This document shows positions 55,768-64,000 of a DNA stretch of 64,000 nt, in pieces (the stretch's first letter is position 1; each line of letters starts with the position of its first letter). This DNA comes from Halomonas sp. 25-S5 (GTDB lineage: Bacteria; Pseudomonadota; Gammaproteobacteria; Pseudomonadales; Halomonadaceae), in NCBI RefSeq assembly GCF_029889845.1, contig NZ_JARANV010000007.1:62001-126000 (forward strand), in the 5' to 3' direction. The position numbers were made by a program, and so were the translations under genes. The notes under the pieces are model-generated. The model saw nothing but the letters and a program-made list of their open reading frames with translations. It had not been told where the DNA came from and did no database searches.

Positions 55768-57429
55768 ATGCGACGTCTCGACCGAATGACTATCCGGCTC
55801 AGCTGGAGCCTGGTGCTGCTTGCCTTTGGCGCCATCATTCTCGGCATCGGTGCCCTCGGCCTCTATGCCAATCATCACGGTCGCACCGCCTTCGGGGACC
55901 TGCACGAGGTTCAGGTGCAGCAGTCCCGGGCCTTGAACCAGGCCTATATCGCCACCCTGAGAGCCCAGGTCGCCATGGACCGCGCGGCTCATCTGATGCG
56001 TGTGCCCTCATTCGATCGTCCCGGGCCGGTCGTCGACCAGGCCAGGGCCTACATGCGTGATGCCGAGGCGGCCTTCGAACGCTTCCAGGCCCTGCCCGAT
56101 GCAACGGCCCAGCAGGGCGCCATGGACGACCTGGCCTCGCGCTTCCAGTCGCTGTTGAACACCGGGCTGTCGCTGCAGCTGATGCTCCTCGAGGAGGAGG
56201 ATCTTGGCGGCTACGACGCAGGGAAGTCCCGGGTAGCGGAGTTGAGCCAGGTCTTCATGGACGCTGCGGATGATTTCTTCGCCGCCAAGGCGGAGCGTGG
56301 CGATGCCCTGGCCGAGCGCTTCAATGCCATGGCCGGTTGGCTCAACCTGGCACTGGCCGGCGCCCTGAGCGGCGCGCTGCTGCTCATGTGGGTGGTGATC
56401 TGGGGCGTGCGGGCCAATGTCATTCGGCCACTGTCGCGCATCATCGAGCACTTCCGGCGTATTGCCGACGGTGATCTGGCGACTCCAGTGGAAGCGCGAG
56501 GCGACAATGAGATCGGTCAGCTTTATGCCGAGCTCGACGGCATGCGACGGGCCCTGGCAGAGACTGTCGAGCGGGTCCGAGACGGTGGCGATCGAGTACT
56601 CGACAATGCCGCGCACCTGAGCGAGGGCAATCAGGAGCTGTCGGCCCGCACCCAGCAGCAGGCGGCCTCTCTCGAGCAGACCGCCTCCAGCCTGGATGAA
56701 ATGACCGCCTCGGTTGCCGACACCGCCGGCCATGTCCGCGAGGCCAATACGCTTGCCGAGCAGGCCACCGGCAAGGCCCGTCAGGGCAATGATGGGGTAG
56801 GCGCATTCGTCGAGACCATGGCCGAGATTCGCGAGCGCTCAAGCCGAATCGGCGAGATTGTCGGATTGATCGATGACATTGCCTTCCAGACCAACCTGCT
56901 GGCACTCAATGCTTCGGTAGAAGCCGCCCGGGCAGGCGAGCAGGGGCGCGGTTTCGCGGTCGTGGCCGAGGAGGTCCGACTGCTGGCCTCGCGCAGTGCC
57001 CAGGCGGCCCAGGAGATCCGGGCGCTTATCGAGGCCTCCCGGGGCAGCGTCGAACGGGGTGATGGGCTGTCGCGTCGGGCCAGCGAGGACATGGCCGCCA
57101 TAGTCGACGCCATCCAGAGGCTCGGCGAGTGTACTGACTGGATCGCGCACGCCGCCACCGAACAGCACCGCGGTCTGGATCAGATCAACCAGGCCATGCA
57201 TCAAATGGGCATCGTCACGCAGCGCAATAGCACCATGGTGGAGCAGGCCAATCGAGCCGCGGCGGCCCTGGAGGATGAGGCCGGGCGCATGCGGGACTTC
57301 ACCGCGCGCTTTCGCCTGCCATCATCGACCCGGTGGCAGGGGGATGTGGATGGCCGCGATGCGGCGGAGGACGCGTCTCGCGACATCGAGGCGAGCAAGC
57401 CGAAGGAACTCGAGGCACTGCCTGCCTGA
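55768..57429 (+). CDS. Methyl-accepting chemotaxis protein, Tar-like four-helix type
   Basis: 553 residues. Membrane segments at about 12-32 and 193-212 flank a mostly helical periplasmic domain (about 160 residues) resembling the four-helix-bundle ligand domains of Tar/Tsr. HAMP ([21 protein letters not shown]) and a complete hairpin with [21 protein letters not shown] follow. Ends KELEALPA, with no WxxF tether. Located outside the main che operon. Confidence 0.93.
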   Translation: MRRLDRMTIRLSWSLVLLAFGAIILGIGALGLYANHHGRTAFGDLHEVQVQQSRALNQAYIATLRAQVAMDRAAHLMRVPSFDRPGPVVDQARAYMRDAEAAFERFQALPDATAQQGAMDDLASRFQSLLNTGLSLQLMLLEEEDLGGYDAGKSRVAELSQVFMDAADDFFAAKAERGDALAERFNAMAGWLNLALAGALSGALLLMWVVIWGVRANVIRPLSRIIEHFRRIADGDLATPVEARGDNEIGQLYAELDGMRRALAETVERVRDGGDRVLDNAAHLSEGNQELSARTQQQAASLEQTASSLDEMTASVADTAGHVREANTLAEQATGKARQGNDGVGAFVETMAEIRERSSRIGEIVGLIDDIAFQTNLLALNASVEAARAGEQGRGFAVVAEEVRLLASRSAQAAQEIRALIEASRGSVERGDGLSRRASEDMAAIVDAIQRLGECTDWIAHAATEQHRGLDQINQAMHQMGIVTQRNSTMVEQANRAAAALEDEAGRMRDFTARFRLPSSTRWQGDVDGRDAAEDASRDIEASKPKELEALPA

Positions 57430-57442
57430 GGGAGAGAACGCG

Positions 57443-59212
57443 ATGCACGATGCCACTACCCAGGCGAACAACGTGCCCGATGCCATGATCGATCACGAGG
57501 CCCAGGAGCTTGACCACATCCTCAAGCAGGGCCGCATCACGCCACTCTTCCAACCCATCGTCGATGCCAGCTGCCAGGGCGTCTTCGGTTACGAGGCCCT
57601 GTCCCGGGGGCCGTCGGACTCGGCGCTGCACTCGCCGCTGACGCTGTTCGACACGGCTCGGTTGACCGGTCGGCTGGTGGAGCTGGACCTGCTGTGTCGC
57701 CGCGCGGCCATCGAGGCCTTCGCGCGGCTCGAACTCCCGGGGCGGCTCTTCCTCAACGTCATGCCGACCTCGCTGCTCGAGGACGACTTTCGCGAGGGAC
57801 TGACGCGCGCCTATCTGGATGGGGTAGGGCTGTCGCCCGAGCGAGTGGTGATCGAGTTGACGGAGCATCTGCCGATCCACGACTACGCCCTGATGCGCCA
57901 GGCCGTGGACCACTACCGGCGCATGGGCTTCCAGGTGGCGCTGGATGACCTGGGGGCCGGTTATTCCAGCCTGCGCCACTGGGCCGAGCTGCGTCCCGAT
58001 TTCGTCAAGATCGATCGCCACTTTGTCGAGGAGATTGACCGTGACCCCGGCAAGAGCCAGTTTCTCGGTTCGCTGCTCGAGGTGTCGCGCAGCCTGGGGT
58101 GTCAGGTCATTGCCGAGGGCATCGAGACCGCCGGCGAGCAACGCTGCCTGTGGGGCATGAACTGTACTCTGATGCAGGGCTACTATTTCGCGCGGCCGGC
58201 CCGGGAACCCCTTCGCCGGCTCGAGCAGCCCCCGTCGACGCCCAGGGCCGTCTCGGGCAACTTCGGCACCAGCGCCGCCATGCTATGTCGCCACCTGCCC
58301 CCCGTGGCGCAGGGCACGCCGGTCCCCGAGGTGGTGACGCGTTTTCGCGAGGACCCCGGCCTGCGCTGCCTGGCCGTGCTGGACGACGACCAGCGCCCCG
58401 TGGGCGTGGTTCGCCAGCACGAGTTCCTGTCCGAGTTCACCAACCCCTTCAGCCACTCTCTGCATGCCCGGCGTTCCATTGATGCGCTGATGGACCGTCG
58501 CATGCTGATCGCCGAAGAGTCCATGCCGCTGGAGACGCTCAGCCGCCAGATCACCGGCTCGAGCCAGGGGCGCCAGGACGACTTCGTGATTGTCGATGCT
58601 GACGGGCGCTATCGCGGACTGGGTCAGGCCATCGACCTGCTACGCGAGATTACCGCCCTTCAGGTACGTAGTGCCCGGCAGGCCAATCCATTGACCGGGC
58701 TGCCGGGCAACGAAGTGATCAACGACACGCTGGCGGCGCGACTGGCTGCCGGGGAGCCTTTTGTTGCCGTCTACGCCGACCTGGACAGCTTCAAGGCCTA
58801 CAACGACGTCTATGGCTATGCTCGGGGCGACCAGGTGATCCTGGCATTAGGGCGCATGCTCCAGGAGGTCTGCGGGGATCACGGCTTCGTTGGCCACGTC
58901 GGCGGCGACGACTTCATGCTGGTGCTGGACCCTGCGGAGGCTCGGGCCTGCTGCGAGGCAATCCTCGAGCGCTTCGCACGCTTCATCCCCACCTTCTACA
59001 CCACGGCGCATCGACAGACCGGCGGCTTTCCGGGGCGAGATCGCCACGGACGGGTAGTGATGGTGCCGCTGATGACGCTGTCGATGGCCTATCACGCGGT
59101 GTCGCGTGGCTCGGGGGCGACCGCGATGGACATCGCCAGCGTTTTGGCGGAGCTCAAGGGCCAGGCCAAGCGCCAGGCGGGCAACAGCCTGTTCATCGCC
59201 AGACGCCACTGA
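57443..59212 (+). CDS. EAL-CBS-GGDEF protein, probable c-di-GMP phosphodiesterase
   Basis: 589 residues from the ATG at 57443. The N-terminal EAL domain (about 25-265) keeps YEALSRG, LNVMP, ELTEH, DDLGAGYSS, KIDR and AEGIETAGE, so it is likely active. A CBS-like pair follows (LRCLAVLDDDQRPVGVV, FVIVDADGRYRGL). The C-terminal GGDEF domain reads GGDDF with D for the usual E, so it may be regulatory rather than catalytic. No membrane segment. Confidence 0.88.
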   Translation: MHDATTQANNVPDAMIDHEAQELDHILKQGRITPLFQPIVDASCQGVFGYEALSRGPSDSALHSPLTLFDTARLTGRLVELDLLCRRAAIEAFARLELPGRLFLNVMPTSLLEDDFREGLTRAYLDGVGLSPERVVIELTEHLPIHDYALMRQAVDHYRRMGFQVALDDLGAGYSSLRHWAELRPDFVKIDRHFVEEIDRDPGKSQFLGSLLEVSRSLGCQVIAEGIETAGEQRCLWGMNCTLMQGYYFARPAREPLRRLEQPPSTPRAVSGNFGTSAAMLCRHLPPVAQGTPVPEVVTRFREDPGLRCLAVLDDDQRPVGVVRQHEFLSEFTNPFSHSLHARRSIDALMDRRMLIAEESMPLETLSRQITGSSQGRQDDFVIVDADGRYRGLGQAIDLLREITALQVRSARQANPLTGLPGNEVINDTLAARLAAGEPFVAVYADLDSFKAYNDVYGYARGDQVILALGRMLQEVCGDHGFVGHVGGDDFMLVLDPAEARACCEAILERFARFIPTFYTTAHRQTGGFPGRDRHGRVVMVPLMTLSMAYHAVSRGSGATAMDIASVLAELKGQAKRQAGNSLFIARRH

Positions 59213-59647
59213 GCGGCGTGTTCAGTGTCGAGAACGCCGGGGAGAGCTGGGAGTCCCTGCAACGTGCCGTGGACCGCGTGGTGGCGATCATCCAGGCCGG
59301 CCCTGACAAGGAGCGCATCGACCGGATCATCACCCGCTGGCTCAAGCGCCATTTGCATCGGCTGGGGGGCCGAGGTCAACTTGAATCGGCTCGAAAGCCT
59401 GGTGGAGGATAAAGATATGTTGGCAGAGAATCTCGAGAATCTGGTCAAGAAAGAACGCCTGGAAGGCCGTCAGGAGGGCCGTCTGGAAGAGGCGCGAGAC
59501 ATGGTGCGTACCCAGCTCACCTTCAAGTTCGGTGAGGTGCCAGAGTGGGTAGAGGCGAGACTCGCCCAGGCCGACCATGAACAGTTGAAAGGCTGGATGC
59601 GTGACGTCCTGTTTGCCAACAGCCTGGAAGAGATGATGAAACGTTGA
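59213..59647 (+). pseudogene. Remnant of an Rpn-family (PD-(D/E)XK transposase-like) gene
   Basis: Frame one gives DRVVAIIQAGPDKERIDRIITRWLKRHLHRLG; after a run of six Gs (59364-59369) the match continues one frame over as AEVNLNRLESLVEDKDMLAENLENL and a C-terminal [27 protein letters not shown] segment typical of Rpn/YhgA-like proteins. The N-terminal nuclease part is missing. A one-base insertion and 5' truncation explain the pattern. Confidence 0.75.
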
Positions 59648-59764
59648 CTCCTCCTGGCGGATCACGCCTCGATCCGCCATGCCCTCCTTGGCAAACAGCT
59701 CTCTGGTCCCTCTTCTTCCGATGCCCGCCTGACGGCGTGAGCCCTACGCCGCGCCCTGCTCGGC

Positions 59765-59915
59765 GGTGGGCGAGCTGGCGCACCTCGCCGGCCACCACCG
59801 CGAAGCCCCGGCCGTGCTCGCCGACGTGGGCCGCCTCGATGGTGGCGTTGAGCGACAGCAGGTTGGTCTGCTCGGCGACACACTCCTGGACCACGTCGCG
59901 CGCCTCGACTTGAGC
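59765..59915 (-). pseudogene. Chemoreceptor signalling-hairpin remnant
   Basis: Minus-strand translation has [35 protein letters not shown], the tip of an MCP hairpin with several odd residues, flanked by non-MCP sequence. The remaining 59648-59930 region shows nothing else. Confidence 0.75.
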
Positions 59916-59930
59916 AGGCACCACTCGGCC

Positions 59931-59957
59931 TAAAGTTCCCCGGAACCCCGCCGATAT
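59931..59957 (+). promoter_or_regulatory. FliA (sigma 28) promoter of fliD
   Basis: TAAA-N15-GCCGATAT, matching 11 of 12 consensus positions, 39 bp before the fliD start. Confidence 0.87.
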
Positions 59958-59996
59958 GATTTACGATATCGCTTCAGTCGCTCAAAGGGGCTTCGC

Positions 59997-61361
59997 ATGG
60001 CTAGCATTTCATCTCTCGGCATCGGTTCCGGCCTGGATCTCAACGGCCTGCTCGACCAGCTGCGCTCTGCCGAACGCGAAAAGCTGGCGCCGTTGACGAC
60101 CCAGAATACCCAGGAGCAGGCGAAGATTTCCGCCTATGGTCGGCTGCAGTCCGGTCTGAGCAAGTTCCAGGACGCAGTGGCCAAGCTCAACGACACTTCG
60201 CTCTATGAAAAGCTCGCCGCCAAGGTGCAGGGGGAGGGTATGACCGCCAGTGCCAGTGCCGACGCCAGCCCCGGTAGCTACGAGATCGCCGTGACCCAGA
60301 CGGCCCGTGCCGGCAGCTTGGCCAGCACCCGAGTGACGAATCTCAACGATCAGCTGACCGCAGCGAACGCCACGCTGGATCTGACCTTCGGCGATGGCGG
60401 CACGAAAAGCATCGCCCTGGCGGAGGGCGCGACCCTCGAGCAGATCCGAGACACCATCAATGCCGATGCTGCGGCCGGGGTGGATGCCTCTATCATCAAC
60501 GACGGCACCGGTAACCGCCTGGTGCTCAGTTCCCGCGAGAGCGGTGCCGATGCTGGCATCACGGATATGGCCTTCACCAACCTGGCGGGGGGCGTCACCC
60601 TGGGCGGGGATGCCAACACGGCTCAACTGGGCCGTAACGCCGATCTGGATATCAATGGCATCACCATCACCAGCGCTACCAATACGGTAGAGGGCGCCAT
60701 CCAGGGCGTGACCCTGCAGCTGGATCCTTCCTCTACTGGTCAAACTCTGAGTCTGGACGTGTCGCGTGATACCGGCGCTCTCAAGGAAGCCGTCGGCAAG
60801 CTGGTCTCCTCCTACAATGAGCTGCAGTCCACCATCGGCCGCATGACCGCCTACGGCGGCGGTGATAGCGCCTCCGGTGAGCTGATAGGCGACCGTACTG
60901 TACGCAATATCGAATCGGACCTGGTGCGCGACCTGACCAGTAGCGTGGCGGGGAGCGAGCTCACGATCATGTCGCAGCTTGGCGTCTCGCTGAACGAGAA
61001 GGGGCGACTGGAGCTGGACGATGCCAAGCTCGACAAGACAATCACGGATGCCCCCCAGCAGCTGGCCGCCTTCTTTGCCGGTGCCGATGAGGCGGGCGGC
61101 ATGGCCGGCCGCATGGAGGCCACCCTGGGGCGCTTCCTGGACGATGGCGGGCGGATCGACAGTGCGATCGACAGCTCCGCGAGCCGCGTGGAAAGTCTCG
61201 ACCGCCGCTATGCGCGCATGGAGCAGAGCGTGGAGCGCACCATCGAGCGCTATCGTACCCAGTTTGGCCAACTGGACAGCATGATCGCCAGCATGAACCA
61301 GACCAGCAGCTACCTGATGCAGCAGTTCGACTCCCTGAATGCCCAGCTCGGCCGCGACTGA
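59997..61361 (+). CDS. fliD: Filament cap protein FliD
   Basis: 454 residues: MASISSLGIGSGLDLNGLLDQLRSAEREKLAPL at the N-terminus and C-terminal VERTIERYRTQFGQLDSMIASMNQTSSYLMQQFDSLNAQLG. Caps the filament and assists flagellin insertion. FliT and FliS are encoded elsewhere in the island. Confidence 0.96.
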   Translation: MASISSLGIGSGLDLNGLLDQLRSAEREKLAPLTTQNTQEQAKISAYGRLQSGLSKFQDAVAKLNDTSLYEKLAAKVQGEGMTASASADASPGSYEIAVTQTARAGSLASTRVTNLNDQLTAANATLDLTFGDGGTKSIALAEGATLEQIRDTINADAAAGVDASIINDGTGNRLVLSSRESGADAGITDMAFTNLAGGVTLGGDANTAQLGRNADLDINGITITSATNTVEGAIQGVTLQLDPSSTGQTLSLDVSRDTGALKEAVGKLVSSYNELQSTIGRMTAYGGGDSASGELIGDRTVRNIESDLVRDLTSSVAGSELTIMSQLGVSLNEKGRLELDDAKLDKTITDAPQQLAAFFAGADEAGGMAGRMEATLGRFLDDGGRIDSAIDSSASRVESLDRRYARMEQSVERTIERYRTQFGQLDSMIASMNQTSSYLMQQFDSLNAQLGRD

Positions 61362-61397
61362 ACCTTTCCCCGCCCACCGTACTGCGCAAACTTGCGT

Positions 61398-61415
61398 CCC
61401 GGCCATTCGGCCGGG
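61398..61415 (+). terminator. GC-rich hairpin after fliD
   Basis: CCCGGCC-ATTC-GGCCGGG, 36 bp after the fliD stop. No T-run follows, so it is at most a weak or Rho-assisted terminator. Confidence 0.45.
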
Positions 61416-61510
61416 GCGATGGCGTTTGCGGGGGCTCCGCCAGGCCTCGTCAGGCGTAGTGCCGTGTCAAGGCTTTCGCGCCCCGGCGGCAAAAAAATGG
61501 CGATTTTCCC

Positions 61511-61537
61511 TAAAGTCTCCCCACGGGCTGCCGTTAT
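61511..61537 (+). promoter_or_regulatory. FliA (sigma 28) promoter of fliC
   Basis: TAAA-N15-GCCGTTAT, 107 bp before the fliC start, giving a leader of about 100 nt that contains two strong inverted repeats. Confidence 0.8.
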
Positions 61538-61550
61538 AGAGAGTAACGGC

Positions 61551-61609
61551 CAACGGCGCCGTTGTGGCAGGCCCGCTGGGCCTTGAACACCCATCGCAGC
61601 GGGCCCGCC
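61551..61609 (+). repeat. Palindrome and stem-loop in fliC leader
   Basis: CAACGGCGCCGTTG (61551-61564) is a perfect 14-bp palindrome just after the expected transcription start. GGCAGGCCCGCTG (61566-61578) then pairs with CAGCGGGCCCGCC (61597-61609) with one A-C mismatch. Both lie before the fliC ribosome site. Confidence 0.8.
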
Positions 61610-61644
61610 AATGGAGCCCTCAACTTACGGGAAGGAATCACACC

Positions 61645-62844
61645 ATGTCCGTGATCAATACCAACATCACCTCCATGATCGGCCAGCAAAACCTGATGAA
61701 GTCGCAGAACGACCTCGCGACCTCCATGGAGCGCCTGTCTTCCGGCCTGCGTATCAACAGTGCCAAGGATGATGCGGCCGGTCAGGCCATCGCCAACCGC
61801 ATGACCTCTCAGATTACCGGTCTGGCCCAGGCGCAGCGCAATGCCAACGACGGCATCTCCGTCGCGCAGACCGCCGAAGGCGCCCTCAACCAGGTCAACG
61901 ACAACCTGCAGCGCATCCGCGAGCTGTCCGTTCAGGCCCAGAACGAGACCAATTCCAAGGACGACCTGGAGTCCATCCAGGGTGAGATCAACCAGCGCCT
62001 CAACGAGATCAACCGCATCTCCGAAGAGACAGACTTCAACGGCGTCAAGGTGCTCGCCAACGACGCCTCCCTCTCCATCCAGGTCGGTGCCAACGATGGC
62101 GAGACCATCGATGTCTCCCTCGAGGAGATCAACTCGAACTCCCTGAGCCTGGATACCTTTAACGTCGACGGTCCGGCCAATGCGGCCGCAGCGACCAATG
62201 TTACCGCCGCAAATGACTTTGTCTCCGCCAGCGTCGGCACTACTGTTGCCGTAATCGATACCGTCGCTGCCATGACTGGCACGGATTTCGGCTTCGCCAG
62301 CGCGACAGCAGCCAGTGGCTCCACCACCCTGTTCACCGCTGACGATGGTGGCTACTACGCCAAGGTCACCCTCGACGGCACCGCACTCACCGACAGTGAG
62401 GTCAAAAGCCTGGCCGCAGAAGGCATTCGCGTCGACACCACTTCCCAGACCAATGTGACCTACATGTCGCTGCAGGCGGACGAGGCGTCTGTCACTGCGA
62501 CAAACGGCACGCTGACCTTCGACGCGACCGGTGCTAATGCGAACATCTCCGAGCTCTCCTACGAGCGCACCACCGGCTCGCTGGCGGCCATGGATTCGTC
62601 GCTGAACCAGGTGGACAGCCTGCGCTCCGACCTGGGTGCCATCCAGAACCGCTTCGAGTCGGCGATCACCAACCTGCAGACCAACGAGACCAACCTCTCG
62701 GCGGCGCGGTCCCGCATCGAGGACGCTGATTATGCTTCCGAGGTGGCCAACATGACCCGCGCGCAGATCCTGCAGCAGGCCGGCACCTCGGTTCTCGCCC
62801 AGGCCAACCAGACGCCGCAGAACGTGCTCTCGCTGCTGGGCTGA
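61645..62844 (+). CDS. fliC: Flagellin FliC
   Basis: 399 residues from the ATG at 61645, 8 bp after AAGGA. Conserved N-terminal D0/D1 (INTNITSMIGQQNLMKSQNDLATSMERLSSGLRINSAKDDAAG) and C-terminal RIEDADYASEVANMTRAQILQQAGTSVLAQANQTPQNVLSLLG flank a variable middle (about 170-320) rich in A, T and S, which offers possible O-glycosylation sites. No signal peptide; exported through the flagellum. Shorter than E. coli FliC. Confidence 0.97.
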   Translation: MSVINTNITSMIGQQNLMKSQNDLATSMERLSSGLRINSAKDDAAGQAIANRMTSQITGLAQAQRNANDGISVAQTAEGALNQVNDNLQRIRELSVQAQNETNSKDDLESIQGEINQRLNEINRISEETDFNGVKVLANDASLSIQVGANDGETIDVSLEEINSNSLSLDTFNVDGPANAAAATNVTAANDFVSASVGTTVAVIDTVAAMTGTDFGFASATAASGSTTLFTADDGGYYAKVTLDGTALTDSEVKSLAAEGIRVDTTSQTNVTYMSLQADEASVTATNGTLTFDATGANANISELSYERTTGSLAAMDSSLNQVDSLRSDLGAIQNRFESAITNLQTNETNLSAARSRIEDADYASEVANMTRAQILQQAGTSVLAQANQTPQNVLSLLG

Positions 62845-62876
62845 TCTGGCATCGCCACAGCGAGTGTTGCACCATA

Positions 62877-62904
62877 CGGGGTGGCCTTGGCCACCCCGTT
62901 TTTT
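62877..62904 (+). terminator. Strong Rho-independent terminator after fliC
   Basis: A perfect 10-bp stem CGGGGTGGCC with GGCCACCCCG, loop TT, then six Ts. Confidence 0.95.
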
Positions 62905-62957
62905 ATCGGGTCATCCTGTCGGCCAGATCGCCCCCACCTTCCGGAGAAAGCTGTACC

Positions 62958-64000
62958 ATGGCACGCAAGAATCGTCTCTCTCGCCGCCAGTCGTCCCCTT
63001 CGGCGCTGCGGCGCAAGCTGGATTCCCAGGCCGAGGCATTCCTCGCGTCCTATCAGCGCCGTGACTTCGCCTCGGCCCGGCTGGCGGCCGATACGCTGAC
63101 CCGCGATTTTCCCGGTGTGGCCTTCAGCTGGAAGGCCCTGGGGACCTGCCTGCTGGAAAGCGGCGACGCCGCACAGGCCCTGCCGGCCCTCGAACGTGCC
63201 CTGGAGATCAAGCCCGAGGATGTCGAGGCCCTGGCCAACCTGGGCAAGGCCCTGCAGACGCTGGGGCGCTACGAGGATGCCAAGCACTACCTTCAGCGCG
63301 CTCTTGAGTTCGAGCCCGACAACCACCAGGCGAACCTCAACATCGCCCATGTCTACAGCCAGCAGGATGATCGTCGCGAGGCCATAGAGCATCTCGACAA
63401 GTCCATCGAGGCTACACCGACCAATTTCTTACCAAGAATGCGCAAGGCCACGGCACTGGTCGAGCAGCGCAACTACGATGCCGCCCTGGACATCCTCGAA
63501 CCCCTGGCGCAGGCCCACCCCCGAAACCCTGGCGTACAAAGCAACCTGGCCAACCTCTACAGCACCATGGGGCGATTCGACGAGGCCGAGCACCATTACT
63601 GGGAGGCCGTCGAAATGGCACGGGGAAATCCGCTCCCTTATTCAAACTACTACTTCACGGCTCACTACAATCCCCGGCATGATGCTGCCGCCTTTTTCGA
63701 GATGGCCGAGGATTGGCGGCAACGCTACAGCCCGGCACGGCGCCCGGCGCGCCCCATCACCCCGCGCGAAGCGGACCGCTCCCTGCGCGTGGGACTGGTA
63801 TCCAGCGGGCTTCGTGTTCACCCCGTGGGGCAGATGATCACCGTGGCACTGGAGCGCATCGGCAGTGAGCACCTTGAGTTCGTCGCCTACTCCGACAAGC
63901 TTGCCAATGATGTGCTCGCCAGGCGCATCCAGAACACCGTGGCGGACTGGCGCGATGTCGGCCACCTTTCGCATGGCCAGCTGGCGGAGCAGATCCGCGA
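62958..64000 (+). CDS. TPR protein with GT41 (SPINDLY/OGT-like) glycosyltransferase domain, 3' end outside window
   Basis: Open from the ATG at 62958 to the window end (347 codons seen). Residues about 20-230 form TPR repeats (EALANLGKALQTLGRYEDAKHYLQRAL and others). From about 245 the sequence NYYFTAHYNP, RSLRVGLVSSGLRVHPVGQM and FVAYSDKLANDVLARRIQ resembles GT41 O-GlcNAc transferases. The usual SPDFR motif reads SSGLR here. Next to fliC, it is a candidate flagellin glycosyltransferase. GGAG lies 11 bp upstream. Confidence 0.82.
   Translation, partial: MARKNRLSRRQSSPSALRRKLDSQAEAFLASYQRRDFASARLAADTLTRDFPGVAFSWKALGTCLLESGDAAQALPALERALEIKPEDVEALANLGKALQTLGRYEDAKHYLQRALEFEPDNHQANLNIAHVYSQQDDRREAIEHLDKSIEATPTNFLPRMRKATALVEQRNYDAALDILEPLAQAHPRNPGVQSNLANLYSTMGRFDEAEHHYWEAVEMARGNPLPYSNYYFTAHYNPRHDAAAFFEMAEDWRQRYSPARRPARPITPREADRSLRVGLVSSGLRVHPVGQMITVALERIGSEHLEFVAYSDKLANDVLARRIQNTVADWRDVGHLSHGQLAEQIR

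Noticed and set aside
60009-61406. 465-residue minus-strand open frame opposite fliD
   Set aside because: fliD has its own FliA promoter, ribosome site and family ends; the antisense frame has no recognisable features.
1-64000. CRISPR arrays, tRNA or rRNA genes, phage or intact insertion sequences
   Set aside because: No regularly spaced repeats, no RNA gene signatures and no intact transposase were seen; only the Rpn-family remnant at 59213 suggests past mobility.

Overview
The window is a nearly complete flagellar and chemotaxis island from a GC-rich (about 60-65 percent) gammaproteobacterium. Three features fit a halophilic Halomonadaceae (Halomonas or Chromohalobacter-like) bacterium: FlhDC as master regulator, FlhF beside FlhA/FlhB, and large FliA/FlgM-controlled modules. 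This assignment is inferred from gene content and protein flavour, not from any database match. I see no rRNA, tRNA, CRISPR array or intact insertion sequence.

Layout. 1-618: 3' end of an EAL-HDOD-type signalling gene, cut by the window edge. 665-23146, all on the minus strand and read from right to left: flhDC, motAB, cheAW, three intact receptors, cheR, cheB, a broken receptor, cheY, cheZ, flhB, flhA, flhF, a small FlhG-like gene, flhE, fliA. 23453-25801 (minus): fliS, fliT, a second fliK and flhX. 25958-29751: a YcgR-PilZ protein fused to HD-GYP (minus), divergent from a degenerate PAS-GGDEF-EAL protein (plus). 29814-31363 (minus): flgA, flgM, flgN. 31526-41850 (plus): flgBCDEFGHIJ then flgKL. 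41982-53173 (minus): fliFGHIJK and fliLMNOPQR. 53427-59212 (plus): fliE, a diguanylate cyclase, a small ORF, another receptor and an EAL-CBS-GGDEF protein. 59213-59950: gene debris (an Rpn-family remnant and a receptor remnant). 59997-end: fliD, fliC and the start of a TPR/GT41 glycosyltransferase running off the window.

How it works together. FlhD4C2 would switch on basal body, export and fliA genes. FlgM holds FliA until the hook is finished, and FliA then reads late promoters. I can see seven good FliA promoters of the form T(A/C)AA-N15-GCCG(A/T)TAn, in front of motA, fliS, the YcgR/HD-GYP gene, flgM, flgK, fliD and fliC, plus a weak eighth before the receptor at 55768. Five c-di-GMP-type proteins sit inside the island, so motility is probably tightly tied to c-di-GMP.

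Most notable: a 160-residue protein in the flhG position that keeps the N-terminal DQAxxLR motif known to stimulate FlhF but has no P-loop; the YcgR-PilZ-HD-GYP fusion; a receptor gene with a clean internal deletion; a second FliK paired with a free FlhB C-terminal domain (FlhX); a perfect 29-bp tandem duplication at the end of flgL; strong dyads in the fliC leader and upstream of fliL and flhD; and a GT41 glycosyltransferase next to flagellin.
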